In this document: positions 9,480 to 19,021 of the stretch, in pieces
Layout of the letters: each line of letters opens with the position of its first letter
Position numbering within the stretch: position 1 is the stretch's first letter
From: Deltaproteobacteria bacterium
Lineage (GTDB): Bacteria > Desulfobacterota_D > UBA1144 > Nemesobacterales > JAJCZQ01
NCBI GenBank assembly: GCA_029262335.1
Contig: JAJCZQ010000025.1
Coordinates: 1-37,578, forward strand
Direction of reading: 5' to 3'
Length of the DNA: 37,578 nt
Made by a program: the position numbers and the translations under genes
The notes under the pieces: model-generated
What the model was told of the DNA's origin: nothing
What the model saw: the letters and a program-made list of their open reading frames with translations, nothing else
Databases searched by the model: none

Positions 9480-10343
9480 TTATTTGTCAGGATTTTTTTT
9501 GATTAATCCAACTTCTTTTGTAATAAGAGAATCTAAATATTTATCCGGCAACAACCTTGGTAATAACCACTCGCTAATATATTTATTGGTTATTACGTAC
9601 CTTGATTTTGGTTTGTCAGTTTCTAAGGCTTTTTTTACAACAACAGAAACAGTTTCGGGTTCCAGTCCATCTTTTCCCATTTTTACAAATTCAGTTTTAA
9701 ACTCATCTAAATTTTCGAAATAGTCCGTATCTTTATATTGAGAAATATCTGCTTCATCTGCTTTATCCCAAATGTTGGTTTTTATAATTCCGGGCTCAAT
9801 TAATACTACTTTAATTCCATAGATGTTTAGTTCATATCTTAGCGCGTCGGATATAGCTTCAAGTGCAAACTTGGTTGCAGAATATGCTCCAACATAGGGA
9901 AATGCAATTTTTCCATTAGTGGAGCTCATATTTATAATTCTACCGGGCGATTCCCTTGGAGGCATCGAAGCTCCTAATAACGGAAGAAGTTCCTGGGTTA
10001 TTGTAATTAGTCCAAATAGATTTACTTCAAACTGGTGTTTAATTTCATCAATAGACTGGTGCATTAAAGGCCCGCCGACCGCAATACCAGAGTTGTTAAT
10101 TAACCCGGATAAGATGTTGCCGCCCAGGCAGGTTTTAATTTCAGTACATGCATTTTTTATACTGTCTTTCTGAGTTAATTCACATTCTATATGTTTAAAG
10201 CTGTCAGGATATTTTTGATAAAACTTATCAGAATCAGATTTTTTACGAACCGTACCGATTACAAAATATCCACTATTTAGCAGATCCAGTGCAATGGATT
10301 CTCCTATTCCGCTTGATACACCTGTTATCACAATATATTTCAT
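9480..10343 (-). CDS. short-chain dehydrogenase/reductase
   Basis: A 287-residue classical SDR. The cofactor-binding motif TGVSSGIGES begins near residue 8. NNSGIA replaces the usual NNAG by a conservative change. The active site is complete: the Ser is in MSSTNGK and the catalytic pair in YSATKFALEAISDAL. The length and the C-terminal portion (LLPDKYLDSL and following) resemble the YdfG-like or retinol-dehydrogenase-like SDRs that act on hydrophobic alcohols, but the substrate cannot be assigned. An R in TVRK after the second strand suggests NADP(H). The gene stands alone on the reverse strand, ending 18 bases from the methyltransferase. Confidence 0.88.
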   Translation of the reverse strand: MKYIVITGVSSGIGESIALDLLNSGYFVIGTVRKKSDSDKFYQKYPDSFKHIECELTQKDSIKNACTEIKTCLGGNILSGLINNSGIAVGGPLMHQSIDEIKHQFEVNLFGLITITQELLPLLGASMPPRESPGRIINMSSTNGKIAFPYVGAYSATKFALEAISDALRYELNIYGIKVVLIEPGIIKTNIWDKADEADISQYKDTDYFENLDEFKTEFVKMGKDGLEPETVSVVVKKALETDKPKSRYVITNKYISEWLLPRLLPDKYLDSLITKEVGLIKKNPDK

Positions 10344-10463
10344 TTTTTTATTTACCTTCTCCAGTATAAAATTAATAACTAAAGACTTGTAACATATATT
10401 GTTGAATTAATAAATATAAACATTAGTATTTAGGTTATATTTTTATGCTTTTGGGAGTAAATT

Positions 10464-11450
10464 ATGTCAACCATCGTAACCGGCGCAACAGGATTTATAG
10501 GTTCTCACATTGCAAGAAAACTTGTTGGCAGGGGTGAGGACGTAAAGGTCCTTGTCAGAAAGACAAGCAACACTAAAAACATTGATGACTTAAAGATTGA
10601 GAAAGTTTACGGAGATGTTCTTAACAGGGAATCTTTGATTTCAGCTTTTAAGGGTTGCAAAACTCTTTATCATTCAGCCGGCCTTGTTTCATTTAAAAGA
10701 TCAGATTACAAGAAGATGGTGGATGTTAATGTGACAGGGGCTGAAAATGTATTGTCTGCTGCCATGGAAGCCGGTGTTAAGAAAGTGCTTTTTACAAGCA
10801 GTGTCGCAGCCATAGGTCCCGAAACTGAAAATAGCCTGATAAATGAGAATACAAATTTTAGTATTTACGATAAAGATATCGGATATATAAACGACAAGTA
10901 TGATGCGGAGCAGGTTGCAAGAGACTATATTGAAAAAGGACTTCCCGTAACTATTCTTAATCCATCAGTGGTCCTGGGGCCGGGGGATGTTAATTTATCC
11001 AGTTCTGCTTCAGTTTTATGGTACTGCAAGAAAAAATTCCCCGGATATATGGACGGGACATTAAATATTGTGGATGTTGAGGATGTTGCTGAAGGGCATA
11101 TACTTGCAGCTGAAAAGGGTAAATCGGGAGAACGTTATATTCTTGCAAATGCCAACCTAACCGTATTTGAATATTTTAAACTGCTGGAAAAAGTGTCAGG
11201 TGTTAAGGCGCCCGGATTTAAAGTCCCATTCGTAATGGCTTATGCAACTGCATTCCTTATGGAGAGGGTTATCGGCAAATCGTTTCCCAACTACACTACT
11301 ATGGACCTTGATTCAGTTAAGCTTTCGAAATTCAACTGGCACGTGGACAACAGTAAAGCTGTGAGTGAACTTGGTTTTAATCCCACACCTGTCGAAAAAA
11401 CACTCGAAAAAACAATCAACTGGTTTAAAGAAAACGGATTATTGGATTAA
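10464..11450 (+). CDS. NAD-dependent epimerase/dehydratase (HpnA/dihydroflavonol-reductase-like)
   Basis: A 328-residue extended SDR. The N-terminal VTGATGFIGSHIARKLVGRG is the NAD(P)-binding glycine motif; VLVRKTSNTKNID, DVLNRESLISAFKGCKTLYH and TSSVAAIGP are close in pattern to the hopanoid-associated sugar epimerase HpnA and to dihydroflavonol-4-reductases. The catalytic Tyr/Lys pair is YINDK near residue 140. HpnA itself is named from hopanoid clusters, and no squalene/hopene gene is in the window, so I leave the symbol blank. A GGGAG ribosome site precedes the ATG. It is transcribed divergently from the SDR gene across a 120-base AT-rich gap and precedes aroC by 38 bases. Confidence 0.88.
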   Translation: MSTIVTGATGFIGSHIARKLVGRGEDVKVLVRKTSNTKNIDDLKIEKVYGDVLNRESLISAFKGCKTLYHSAGLVSFKRSDYKKMVDVNVTGAENVLSAAMEAGVKKVLFTSSVAAIGPETENSLINENTNFSIYDKDIGYINDKYDAEQVARDYIEKGLPVTILNPSVVLGPGDVNLSSSASVLWYCKKKFPGYMDGTLNIVDVEDVAEGHILAAEKGKSGERYILANANLTVFEYFKLLEKVSGVKAPGFKVPFVMAYATAFLMERVIGKSFPNYTTMDLDSVKLSKFNWHVDNSKAVSELGFNPTPVEKTLEKTINWFKENGLLD

Positions 11451-11488
11451 CATTCTGGTAAAATTAATTTTTTCATTTAATATTTTTC

Positions 11489-12559
11489 ATGCCTGGAAAT
11501 AGTTTCGGAAGATTATTTAGAATTTCTACCTGGGGAGAATCCCACGGGAAAGCTGTAGGAGTTGTACTGGACGGCTGCCCTCCGGGTGTAAAAATTTCTG
11601 AAGATGATATTCAGTTTGAACTTGACCGCAGAAGGCCAGGACAAAGCAAAATAACAACCCAGCGAAATGAACCTGATAGTGTAGAAATACTTTCCGGCGT
11701 ATTTGGCGGTAAAACTACCGGCACTCCAATTTCAATGATTGTATGGAATACCGATGCAATATCAAAATCATACGAAGACATAAAAGATACCTACAGGCCA
11801 GGCCATGCAGATTATACTTATGACCAGAAATATGGTTTCCGTGATTACAGGGGCGGGGGCAGGTCTTCAAACAGAGAAACAATCGGAAGAGTAGCTGCTG
11901 CTGCCATTGCCAAAAAGATATTAAACAAAAAAGGGATTTATACTACCGGCTATGTGAAACAGATTGGAGATATCGTAGCAGAAAAAATAGATTTCAAACA
12001 GATTGAAAAAAATGCTGTCCGCTGTCCGGACAGGATTAAAGCAAAGCAGATGTATGACCTTATAGATCAGGTGAGAAGAGAGGGAGACTCTATAGGCGGC
12101 GTTGTCGAGATTGTGACAAAAGGTATGCCAAAGGGTCTTGGCGACCCTGTCTTTAACAAACTTGATGCGGATCTGGCATCAGCTCTTATGGGCCTTGGCG
12201 GCATAAGAGGATTTGAAGCAGGACTTGGATTTGCCGTAGCTGAAAAAAGAGGTTCTGAGGCCAATGATCTTATGTACAAAACGAAAGACGGCTCGCTCGG
12301 ATTTAAGACCAACAATGCCGGCGGCATGCTGGGTGGTATCTCAAACGGCGAGGACCTGATTGTAAGAATTGCGATAAAACCAACATCTTCTATTTCTAAA
12401 AAGCAGATTACCGTAGATAAAAAGGGAAAGAGAAAAGAACTTGTTGTAAAGGGAAGGCATGACCCATGCCTCTGTCCAAGGGCTGTACCAATAGCTGAAG
12501 CAATGGTTAATCTGGTGCTTATAGATAACCTTTTAATTTCTAAGGCTTCAAAAATATAA
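11489..12559 (+). CDS. aroC: chorismate synthase
   Basis: A 356-residue AroC at typical length. It uses reduced FMN to convert EPSP to chorismate, the last step of the shikimate pathway. Landmarks are [20 protein letters not shown] at the start (with the conserved His), [15 protein letters not shown], the glycine-rich [19 protein letters not shown], and [19 protein letters not shown], and [18 protein letters not shown] near the C-terminus. All three classical chorismate synthase signatures are present. No other aro gene is nearby. Confidence 0.98.
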   Translation: MPGNSFGRLFRISTWGESHGKAVGVVLDGCPPGVKISEDDIQFELDRRRPGQSKITTQRNEPDSVEILSGVFGGKTTGTPISMIVWNTDAISKSYEDIKDTYRPGHADYTYDQKYGFRDYRGGGRSSNRETIGRVAAAAIAKKILNKKGIYTTGYVKQIGDIVAEKIDFKQIEKNAVRCPDRIKAKQMYDLIDQVRREGDSIGGVVEIVTKGMPKGLGDPVFNKLDADLASALMGLGGIRGFEAGLGFAVAEKRGSEANDLMYKTKDGSLGFKTNNAGGMLGGISNGEDLIVRIAIKPTSSISKKQITVDKKGKRKELVVKGRHDPCLCPRAVPIAEAMVNLVLIDNLLISKASKI

Positions 12560-12668
12560 ATCTGATTTATACCTTTGTTTTAATAATCAAAAACAATTAA
12601 AAAATACAACAAATTCAGGAAACTAGGTTTATAATTATAAAGTTAATTCTAATCTTTGGAGGATGAGA

Positions 12669-14522
12669 ATGCTTAATAGTTATATGAAAGGAATAATAAT
12701 ATTCCTTATCCTGATATTTCCTCTCACAGTGAGTGCGCAGGAAGGTCAATCTGATGTTGATGCTTTAAAAAGGCAGATTGAAGAGATGCAGAAGCAGAAT
12801 GAGGAAATGATAAAAAAGATTCAGGAACAGAATGCAAAGCAGATATACCAGCTGCAGAAACAGATAAACGAACTTGAACAAAACAACTTAAAGCCGGACA
12901 AATCAAATCAGCCTGTAATTGTTGTTGATGAAGAAAGCCTTGATAAAAAAATTGAAAAAAGTGTAAATCAAAACTTACTTTTAAAAACCAAGAACTGGCT
13001 AAAAGTTTCATACAGCCCGGATTTCCCGACATATTACAGAACAAGGGTCAGGTTTATAGACAATGGTACTTTTGCAAGTGCTACCGGTGGAAAAGATGAA
13101 GTATTTTTTATCGATTCCAGGTTTTTACTTTCACCTCAAATTGAAGTAGATAAATATTTATCCATAAGAGCGCAGTTTGATATTGCCAAGAACGTAATCT
13201 GGGGGGGCCTTGGAGACGAGATTATTGCTGATAAACTTTATTCTTCACCAAGCCCTGGTGATTCATTTAGAGGTGCCGTACTTAGAGACGTGGTAAATAC
13301 ACAGTTTGGAAATACTGTAAATGCAACTGACGAAGTTGACCTGGTTGATGTTAGGTCTTTATATTTCTTTGCCCTCACGGATTATGGTGCAATTTGGGCA
13401 GGAAGGCAGCCTTTTGACTGGGGACTTGGCCTGCTTAATAATGCGGGGTCAATGCCTGATCAGGACCTCGGAAGCGTTGTAGACAGAATTAACTTTGATA
13501 CTTTACCTTTAAGCTTTTTAGATGATAAAAAGTGGGACAATCTTTTATTCAGTTTTATTTTTGACCGCCTGAGTGAAGGCAACTCAATATCAAACTTTGA
13601 TGAAGGAGACGGCTGGGATGTAGGACTTGCTGTAATATACGATAACAAAGATGACCTTCAGTTAGGTGCTTATATGTTTAATATTAATCAAAACAATTTT
13701 GCACTTGCCGAAGGAGTGACTGCAGATCTCGATAATGCAATACAGTCTTCAGTTTTCGGTAGCTACATCTACAACAATACAAGAACGTCTTTTGAATTTC
13801 AGAACATATTTGGCAAAATTAACGACATAAGTGACGGTCTTAGCGGACTACTTGGAACTGACAGTATTGATCTTTCAGCCAAGAATATTTCAGCACTCGC
13901 AAGGTTTGAATACCATCCGCCAATAAGCCAGGTAAAAAGTATGAATTTAGAGTTTGGCTGGTCAAGAGGAGACGATACAAGGACCCCTGATACAATAGAA
14001 GGTAATACAGTATTTTTTAATAATGCATATGTAATAGACAGCTTAATGTACAAACATATAATTCCAACAATCTATGCAGTTGAAGGTAGCGTGGTAAATT
14101 CCTTTTACTTCAGGGGATGGAGTACACTCAGGCTTACTGATGACCTTTATCTTACTCCGCAGGCAATTCTTGGTTTTGTTGACCAGAAAAATGCATTAGC
14201 TGCGAATATATTTGAACCATTCCCGGCGGTAGACAGGTATTTAGGTACAGAGGTTGAAGCTACATTAACATGGAAAATAAGAGAGCATATATGGTTTGAC
14301 CTGATCGGTAGCCTTATCTTTGCCGGTGACGGCCTGAAAGATCTACAGTCACAAAGGGCATTAATAGAAGGTGCGGTAGATTCTCTTGATGACACCTCAT
14401 CAGCCAGTCATCCATATGCAATAACTGGAAGATTTATTATTACTTTGGACAGTTTAATAGACAAGTGGTACGGATCGAGCACAGTATTACAAAGGGCCTG
14501 GTTTACTGATGACAATATTTAA
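12669..14522 (+). CDS. outer membrane beta-barrel porin with N-terminal coiled coil
   Basis: An outer-membrane protein of about 617 residues. I chose the ATG at 12669, not the in-frame ATG at 12663, because GGAGG ends at 12662 and would touch the first ATG; the second has a 6-base spacer. A signal peptide ends at about residue 23 (PLTVSAQEG). A charged coiled coil of roughly 50 residues follows (LKRQIEEMQKQNEEMIKKI, then IYQLQKQINELEQN). The rest alternates polar and aromatic residues as in a large beta-barrel, beginning YRTRVRFIDNG. It resembles alginate-export-like or phosphate-type porins with a periplasmic coil, but I cannot name the family. The C-terminus (FTDDNI) lacks a terminal aromatic residue. 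It is preceded by a 109-base gap after aroC. Confidence 0.85.
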   Translation: MLNSYMKGIIIFLILIFPLTVSAQEGQSDVDALKRQIEEMQKQNEEMIKKIQEQNAKQIYQLQKQINELEQNNLKPDKSNQPVIVVDEESLDKKIEKSVNQNLLLKTKNWLKVSYSPDFPTYYRTRVRFIDNGTFASATGGKDEVFFIDSRFLLSPQIEVDKYLSIRAQFDIAKNVIWGGLGDEIIADKLYSSPSPGDSFRGAVLRDVVNTQFGNTVNATDEVDLVDVRSLYFFALTDYGAIWAGRQPFDWGLGLLNNAGSMPDQDLGSVVDRINFDTLPLSFLDDKKWDNLLFSFIFDRLSEGNSISNFDEGDGWDVGLAVIYDNKDDLQLGAYMFNINQNNFALAEGVTADLDNAIQSSVFGSYIYNNTRTSFEFQNIFGKINDISDGLSGLLGTDSIDLSAKNISALARFEYHPPISQVKSMNLEFGWSRGDDTRTPDTIEGNTVFFNNAYVIDSLMYKHIIPTIYAVEGSVVNSFYFRGWSTLRLTDDLYLTPQAILGFVDQKNALAANIFEPFPAVDRYLGTEVEATLTWKIREHIWFDLIGSLIFAGDGLKDLQSQRALIEGAVDSLDDTSSASHPYAITGRFIITLDSLIDKWYGSSTVLQRAWFTDDNI

Positions 14523-14642
14523 TATATCAATAGTTCAGTATTTAAGTTGTTTAATAAAAAACTACTATTGTTCAATTGAATATTTTAGTTAATCTAAAGT
14601 GCCTTTAAAAAAAAGAAATTATAATTATACGGAAGGTTTGTT

Positions 14643-16304
14643 TTGCCAGATAATGGTACTGAAAGAAGAAAAAATTTAAGAATTCCATTTCAGATTGATG
14701 TTTCAACAAGTAATTCCAGAAGTGGATATCTGCAGACTTACGATATAAGTTCGTACGGAATGTTTGTTAAGACAGATGCTCCCCTTCCCCTGGATTCTAA
14801 AGTGTTCGTAAGTTTCAAAGTTCCAGATAATCCGATACCAATAAAATGTTATGCCCGAGTTGCATGGGTAAATAATGCTTCTACTGATAAAAATAAACCC
14901 GGAGGTATGGGTGTTCAGTTCTTAAGTCTTTCGGAGTTTGATGAAAAGAGACTGGATAAATTCCTCGATACATTATACAAAGAGTCCGGCCGCCAGGGGT
15001 CTGATGAATTAATAGAAATAGATTCAGAAGAATTTACCCTTTTTGATTTTTCACCGATAATTAAAGAAAGCCTTGATGAAAGGTCTAAGAAACTGCTTGG
15101 ATACATTAACGATATGAAATCCAAGGGGTCACATACCTACAGGAGGCAATTAATTTCTTCTTCTGGTAGCCGTGTGACCATATTTGACGAAACAATCGGA
15201 AAGGAACGTGAGATGATAATGATGGGTAGTAACAACTACCTTGGACTTTCAGCTCACCCAAGAGTTGTAAAAGCAGCAGAAGATGCAATTGCACAGTACG
15301 GCGTCGGTGCCGGTTCCGTATCCCTGCTTGCAGGTACTTTTGACCTTCATAAAAGACTGGAAAAGAAGCTTGCCGAACTAAAAGGCACTGAAGATGCCAT
15401 AATTTTTCCATCAGGTTATTCAACTAATGTTGGATGCCTTTCTGCCATTCTAAGAGACAGGGACCTTGTGGCTCTTGACAGGCTTGCCCATGCAAGCATT
15501 ATTGACGGGTCAATGCTAAGTAATTCTAAACTTCGTACTTTTAAACATTCTGATATGAAATCCCTTAATGATGTTATGGAAAGGAACAAGGACATTGAGG
15601 GGACAAAATTAATAGCGGTTGACGGTGTGTACAGTATGGACGGGGACATTGCCCCGCTCCCCGAAATTGTAAAAATTGCAAAGGAACACAATGCAATGGT
15701 TATGGTTGATGATGCCCATGCAACTGGTGTTATCGGAAAGATGGGTAAGGGTACAACAAGTCATTATGACCTTGAGGGTGAAGTTGATATTATTGTTGGG
15801 ACTTTAAGTAAGGCTATTGGCCAGCTTGGTGGGTTCGTAGCATCCTCAAAAGAGATAGTTAACTACATGAGATATTTTGCCAGGTCTTATTTCTTTTCAA
15901 CAAGTCTTCCCCCGGTTGTTGTAGCAAGTGTATTAGAATCAATTGCAGTTATGGAAACAGAGCCTCATCTTCATAAGCAGCTTTGGGAAAATATTGAATA
16001 TTTTAAAGGAATCCTAGTTTCACTTGGTTTTGAAATAGTTGAAAACACGCAGTCTGCCATTATTCCCGTGATAGTCGGTGAAGAAACAATGCTCAAAAAA
16101 ATGAGTGCCAGGCTTCATGAAGAAGGTATTTATGTAAATCCCGTACCATATCCGGCAGTACCCAGGGATAAAACAAGGTTCAGAATAAGTGTTATGGCAA
16201 CTCACACCAGGGAAGACCTTGATACAACATTAGAAGTATTTGAAAAAGTTGGCAGGGAATTTGGAATAATAGGATCTAAAAAATCAATTATAAATCAACA
16301 GTAA
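14643..16304 (+). CDS. PilZ domain fused to an alpha-oxoamine synthase (class II PLP aminotransferase)
   Basis: A 553-residue fusion. The start is a TTG with GGAAGG six bases upstream. Residues about 7-112 form a PilZ domain: RKNLR (Arg9 and Arg13, RxxxR) and DISSYG (Asp34, Ser36, Gly39, DxSxxG) are both parts of the c-di-GMP binding motif. After a linker, residues about 145-545 form an alpha-oxoamine synthase (BioF, KBL, serine palmitoyltransferase, CqsA/LqsA family) with GSNNYLGLSAHP, His283 in LAHASIIDG, Asp356 and His359 in VDDAHATGVIG, and the PLP lysine Lys390 in GTLSKAIGQLGGF. These enzymes join an amino acid and an acyl-CoA/ACP with loss of CO2. Substrates are unknown; no biotin or threonine-degradation genes are near. 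c-di-GMP control of the enzyme is an inference from the intact motif. Two sensor kinase genes follow. Confidence 0.9.
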   Translation: MPDNGTERRKNLRIPFQIDVSTSNSRSGYLQTYDISSYGMFVKTDAPLPLDSKVFVSFKVPDNPIPIKCYARVAWVNNASTDKNKPGGMGVQFLSLSEFDEKRLDKFLDTLYKESGRQGSDELIEIDSEEFTLFDFSPIIKESLDERSKKLLGYINDMKSKGSHTYRRQLISSSGSRVTIFDETIGKEREMIMMGSNNYLGLSAHPRVVKAAEDAIAQYGVGAGSVSLLAGTFDLHKRLEKKLAELKGTEDAIIFPSGYSTNVGCLSAILRDRDLVALDRLAHASIIDGSMLSNSKLRTFKHSDMKSLNDVMERNKDIEGTKLIAVDGVYSMDGDIAPLPEIVKIAKEHNAMVMVDDAHATGVIGKMGKGTTSHYDLEGEVDIIVGTLSKAIGQLGGFVASSKEIVNYMRYFARSYFFSTSLPPVVVASVLESIAVMETEPHLHKQLWENIEYFKGILVSLGFEIVENTQSAIIPVIVGEETMLKKMSARLHEEGIYVNPVPYPAVPRDKTRFRISVMATHTREDLDTTLEVFEKVGREFGIIGSKKSIINQQ

Positions 16305-16411
16305 GTTATTAATACCGCTTATTAATTTCCTATAAAAAATATATAATTCTATAGTCTTACAGTTGTTGAATAAAAACAAGATTACAAAAAATATTCTTAT
16401 TTCGTTTAATT

Positions 16412-19021
16412 ATGTCTAAACAGAACTTTAATCATAATAGTTTAGAAAGCAGCAATAAGGCGATTAGTTATATTTTCAATACCCTGATTGTTCTTTCTTT
16501 GGTAATAGTCGTAATTTCCACTATTTATGCCCTGCAGTGGAAAGACAAGACTTTTCCTGGTTTCCTGGTTTATAATCCTGTAATTGTCAGCGATGTTGCA
16601 TTACCTCATTGGGCCCAGCATCAGGGTTATGGAATACAGTCTTATGATAAGATTCTTCGGGTTGATGGTTTTAAAATACCTAACTCACTAGAGTTATATG
16701 ATTATGTGTCCAGCAAACCTGCAGGGACATACTTTAACTATGAAATATTAAGGAATGGTAAAATTACAGATATATCTGTTCCTTCGCTAAAATTTACTTC
16801 TCAGGACTTACTAAATATTTTCGGGGTCGTATTTTTTGTAGGCCTGGTTTTTCTTATAATAGGTACAATTGTTTATAAGCTAAAACCGTTATTACTAACT
16901 AGTAAAGTATTTTATGCAATTTGCTTTTGTCTTGGGATTTGGTTTGTTGTAGATTTTGAATATCAAACCGGATTTAATTTTCTTTATTATATTAACTGGC
17001 AATTCCTTGCACAGCTTTTTACACCCGCATTCCTTATACTTTTTGCTTTTGTATTTCCTTCTCCAAACAAACTGTATTTAAATAAACGATATATACTTTT
17101 AATACCTTTTGTTTTATCAGGACTATTTTTTGCAGTCCAATTATATATTCTAAAAAATAATATTAATGGGTACTGGTCAGCAATATATCTTGCCTCTTAT
17201 GTTTATGTATTTATAGGAACCCTTTTTGTACTGTTTTCACTTGTGTTCAGGTACTACAAACCGCAAACAATTTTAGATAAGCAAAGAGCAAAAGTAGTAT
17301 TAATTGGTGCAATATTTGGCTTCCTTGTACCGGCATTTCTTTCAATTTTTATTGTTGTTTTTCAACTAAGTAATTTACATTTTCTTGTTATACCAATTCT
17401 AATTTTTCCATTATCCATTGCCTATGCGATAGTAAAACATAAATTGTTTGATATCCAGGAATTGGTACAAAAAGCGATGGTATATGGCCTTTCAAGTGGT
17501 GCTGTTGCGGCACTTTTTATTCTTCCACTCTTTTTGTTAAATCTTTATTATTCAACGGAAAACCTTTGGAAAAACCCGATATATCTGCTGATACTCAGCG
17601 TTGTGGTTATTTTGATTGTAAATCCGCTTAAGAATTTAGTACAAAAATTTGTGGATAACATCTTTTTCAGAAAAAAATACGATTACCCCTCAACTATCTC
17701 CGAATTCAGTGACACCTTATCATCATTATTAAGTATTAACGAAATATCCAATGAGTTGATGAGTATGATTGGAAAAACTCTTTTTGTTGATAAGGGTTAT
17801 TTATTTGTAAAAAATAATGACACTGGTGCTTTTAATTTATCTTCTTCCATTCCAGAGGATTTTATTCAGAATGAGACTTCGGGCCTGGATAAACTGGGAC
17901 CCGACCATGCTTTAATTGAATTTTTATATAAAAATTTAAAAGAGATATTTGTTGAAGATGTAATAACTGAAAGCCAGTATGCACAAAAGAGAATAGATCT
18001 CTTAAAAACTTTTGCTGATTATAATGTTTCGCTTATTACCCCATTATTCTTTAAATCCGATCTTTTAGGGATACTACTTCTCTCAAATAAAAAATCGGGA
18101 CAGTTTTTTACAACAGAAGATATAAATTTTATCAGGACGATAAGTAACCAGGTTGCGATTTCGATTGAGAACTCATTTTCATTCGAGCTTGTACAGGATT
18201 ATGCAAATGAAGTGGAAGAGAAGAACAAACAGCTCAAAAATGTACAGGCACAGTTGATACAGGCAGAAAAAATGTCTGCGATCGGACACCTTGCATCCGG
18301 TATCGCCCACGAAATAAGAAACCCTCTTAATATAATTGAAGGGGCAAGGTATTATCTTTCTTCACTGTTTACTAACGGGAGTGAGAACGGGGTTGCACAG
18401 GAATATCTCGAATACATTCAAAATGAAGTTATTCGTACAAACAGGTTAATTGACTCGCTTCTGGATTTTTCAAAGTTTCAGGAATCCAATATTGAAAATA
18501 TTAATATTAACAACGTAATAGAAAATGTATTAATATTATCTAGGAAGCAGTTAAGTGACAGTAAAATAAAAATTAAAAAGAATTTAGATGATAAGATACC
18601 AACACTTAAAGGGGATTCTAATCAGTTATGGCAGGTAGTGATAAACCTGCTAATGAATTCCGTACAGGCTATAAATTCTATTCCTGACAAGAATGGAGAA
18701 GGAGAAATAGTTGTAGAGTCAGGAATATATTCAAAGTCTGAGGGAAACTACCTGGATCATCTTTATTTAAAGGTAATGGACAACGGTTGCGGTATTAAGG
18801 AAAAGGATCTCTCAAGCATCTTCGATCCGTTTTATACAAATAAGCCTGATGGTACTGGACTTGGACTTTCAGTTAGTTATAAAATTGTAGAAGCCCATAG
18901 CGGCAGTATGCTTGTCACGAGTGAGGTTGGCATTGGTACAAGCTTTATGGTTGAACTACCCGTAGTCAACCAGTTTAGTGGAGAAGTGGTTAATGGACAA
19001 AAAGAAAATCTTAATAGTTGA
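16412..19021 (+). CDS. membrane histidine kinase (TM-PDZ-7TM-GAF-HisKA-HATPase)
   Basis: An 869-residue sensor kinase. TM1 is at about 22-42. It is followed by a PDZ-like extracytoplasmic domain (about 60-128, with GIQSYDKILRVDGFKI). A block of about eight hydrophobic helices covers 133-420. A GAF-like domain follows (about 430-590, with ISLLTPL-type packing and FIRTISNQVAISIENS), then a short coiled coil. The HisKA domain has its phospho-acceptor His633 in GIAHEIRNPLNII. The ATPase domain has NSVQAIN (N box), DNGCGI (G1), FDPFYTNKPDGTGLGLSVS (F/G2). A TM-PDZ-multi-TM input is also found in ComP-type quorum-sensing kinases of Bacillus, a comparison of layout only. It has no receiver of its own; the next gene overlaps its end and supplies two. 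Confidence 0.93.
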   Translation: MSKQNFNHNSLESSNKAISYIFNTLIVLSLVIVVISTIYALQWKDKTFPGFLVYNPVIVSDVALPHWAQHQGYGIQSYDKILRVDGFKIPNSLELYDYVSSKPAGTYFNYEILRNGKITDISVPSLKFTSQDLLNIFGVVFFVGLVFLIIGTIVYKLKPLLLTSKVFYAICFCLGIWFVVDFEYQTGFNFLYYINWQFLAQLFTPAFLILFAFVFPSPNKLYLNKRYILLIPFVLSGLFFAVQLYILKNNINGYWSAIYLASYVYVFIGTLFVLFSLVFRYYKPQTILDKQRAKVVLIGAIFGFLVPAFLSIFIVVFQLSNLHFLVIPILIFPLSIAYAIVKHKLFDIQELVQKAMVYGLSSGAVAALFILPLFLLNLYYSTENLWKNPIYLLILSVVVILIVNPLKNLVQKFVDNIFFRKKYDYPSTISEFSDTLSSLLSINEISNELMSMIGKTLFVDKGYLFVKNNDTGAFNLSSSIPEDFIQNETSGLDKLGPDHALIEFLYKNLKEIFVEDVITESQYAQKRIDLLKTFADYNVSLITPLFFKSDLLGILLLSNKKSGQFFTTEDINFIRTISNQVAISIENSFSFELVQDYANEVEEKNKQLKNVQAQLIQAEKMSAIGHLASGIAHEIRNPLNIIEGARYYLSSLFTNGSENGVAQEYLEYIQNEVIRTNRLIDSLLDFSKFQESNIENININNVIENVLILSRKQLSDSKIKIKKNLDDKIPTLKGDSNQLWQVVINLLMNSVQAINSIPDKNGEGEIVVESGIYSKSEGNYLDHLYLKVMDNGCGIKEKDLSSIFDPFYTNKPDGTGLGLSVSYKIVEAHSGSMLVTSEVGIGTSFMVELPVVNQFSGEVVNGQKENLNS

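Noticed and set aside
14523-14642. Terminator or riboswitch in front of the PilZ fusion gene
   Set aside because: Only weak AT-rich dyads (such as TTCAATTGAA) with no GC stem or T-run; nothing convincing.
14643-16304. Naming the PilZ fusion BioF, KBL or CqsA
   Set aside because: The family motifs are shared by all these enzymes, and no neighbouring pathway gene or diagnostic residue separates them by eye.
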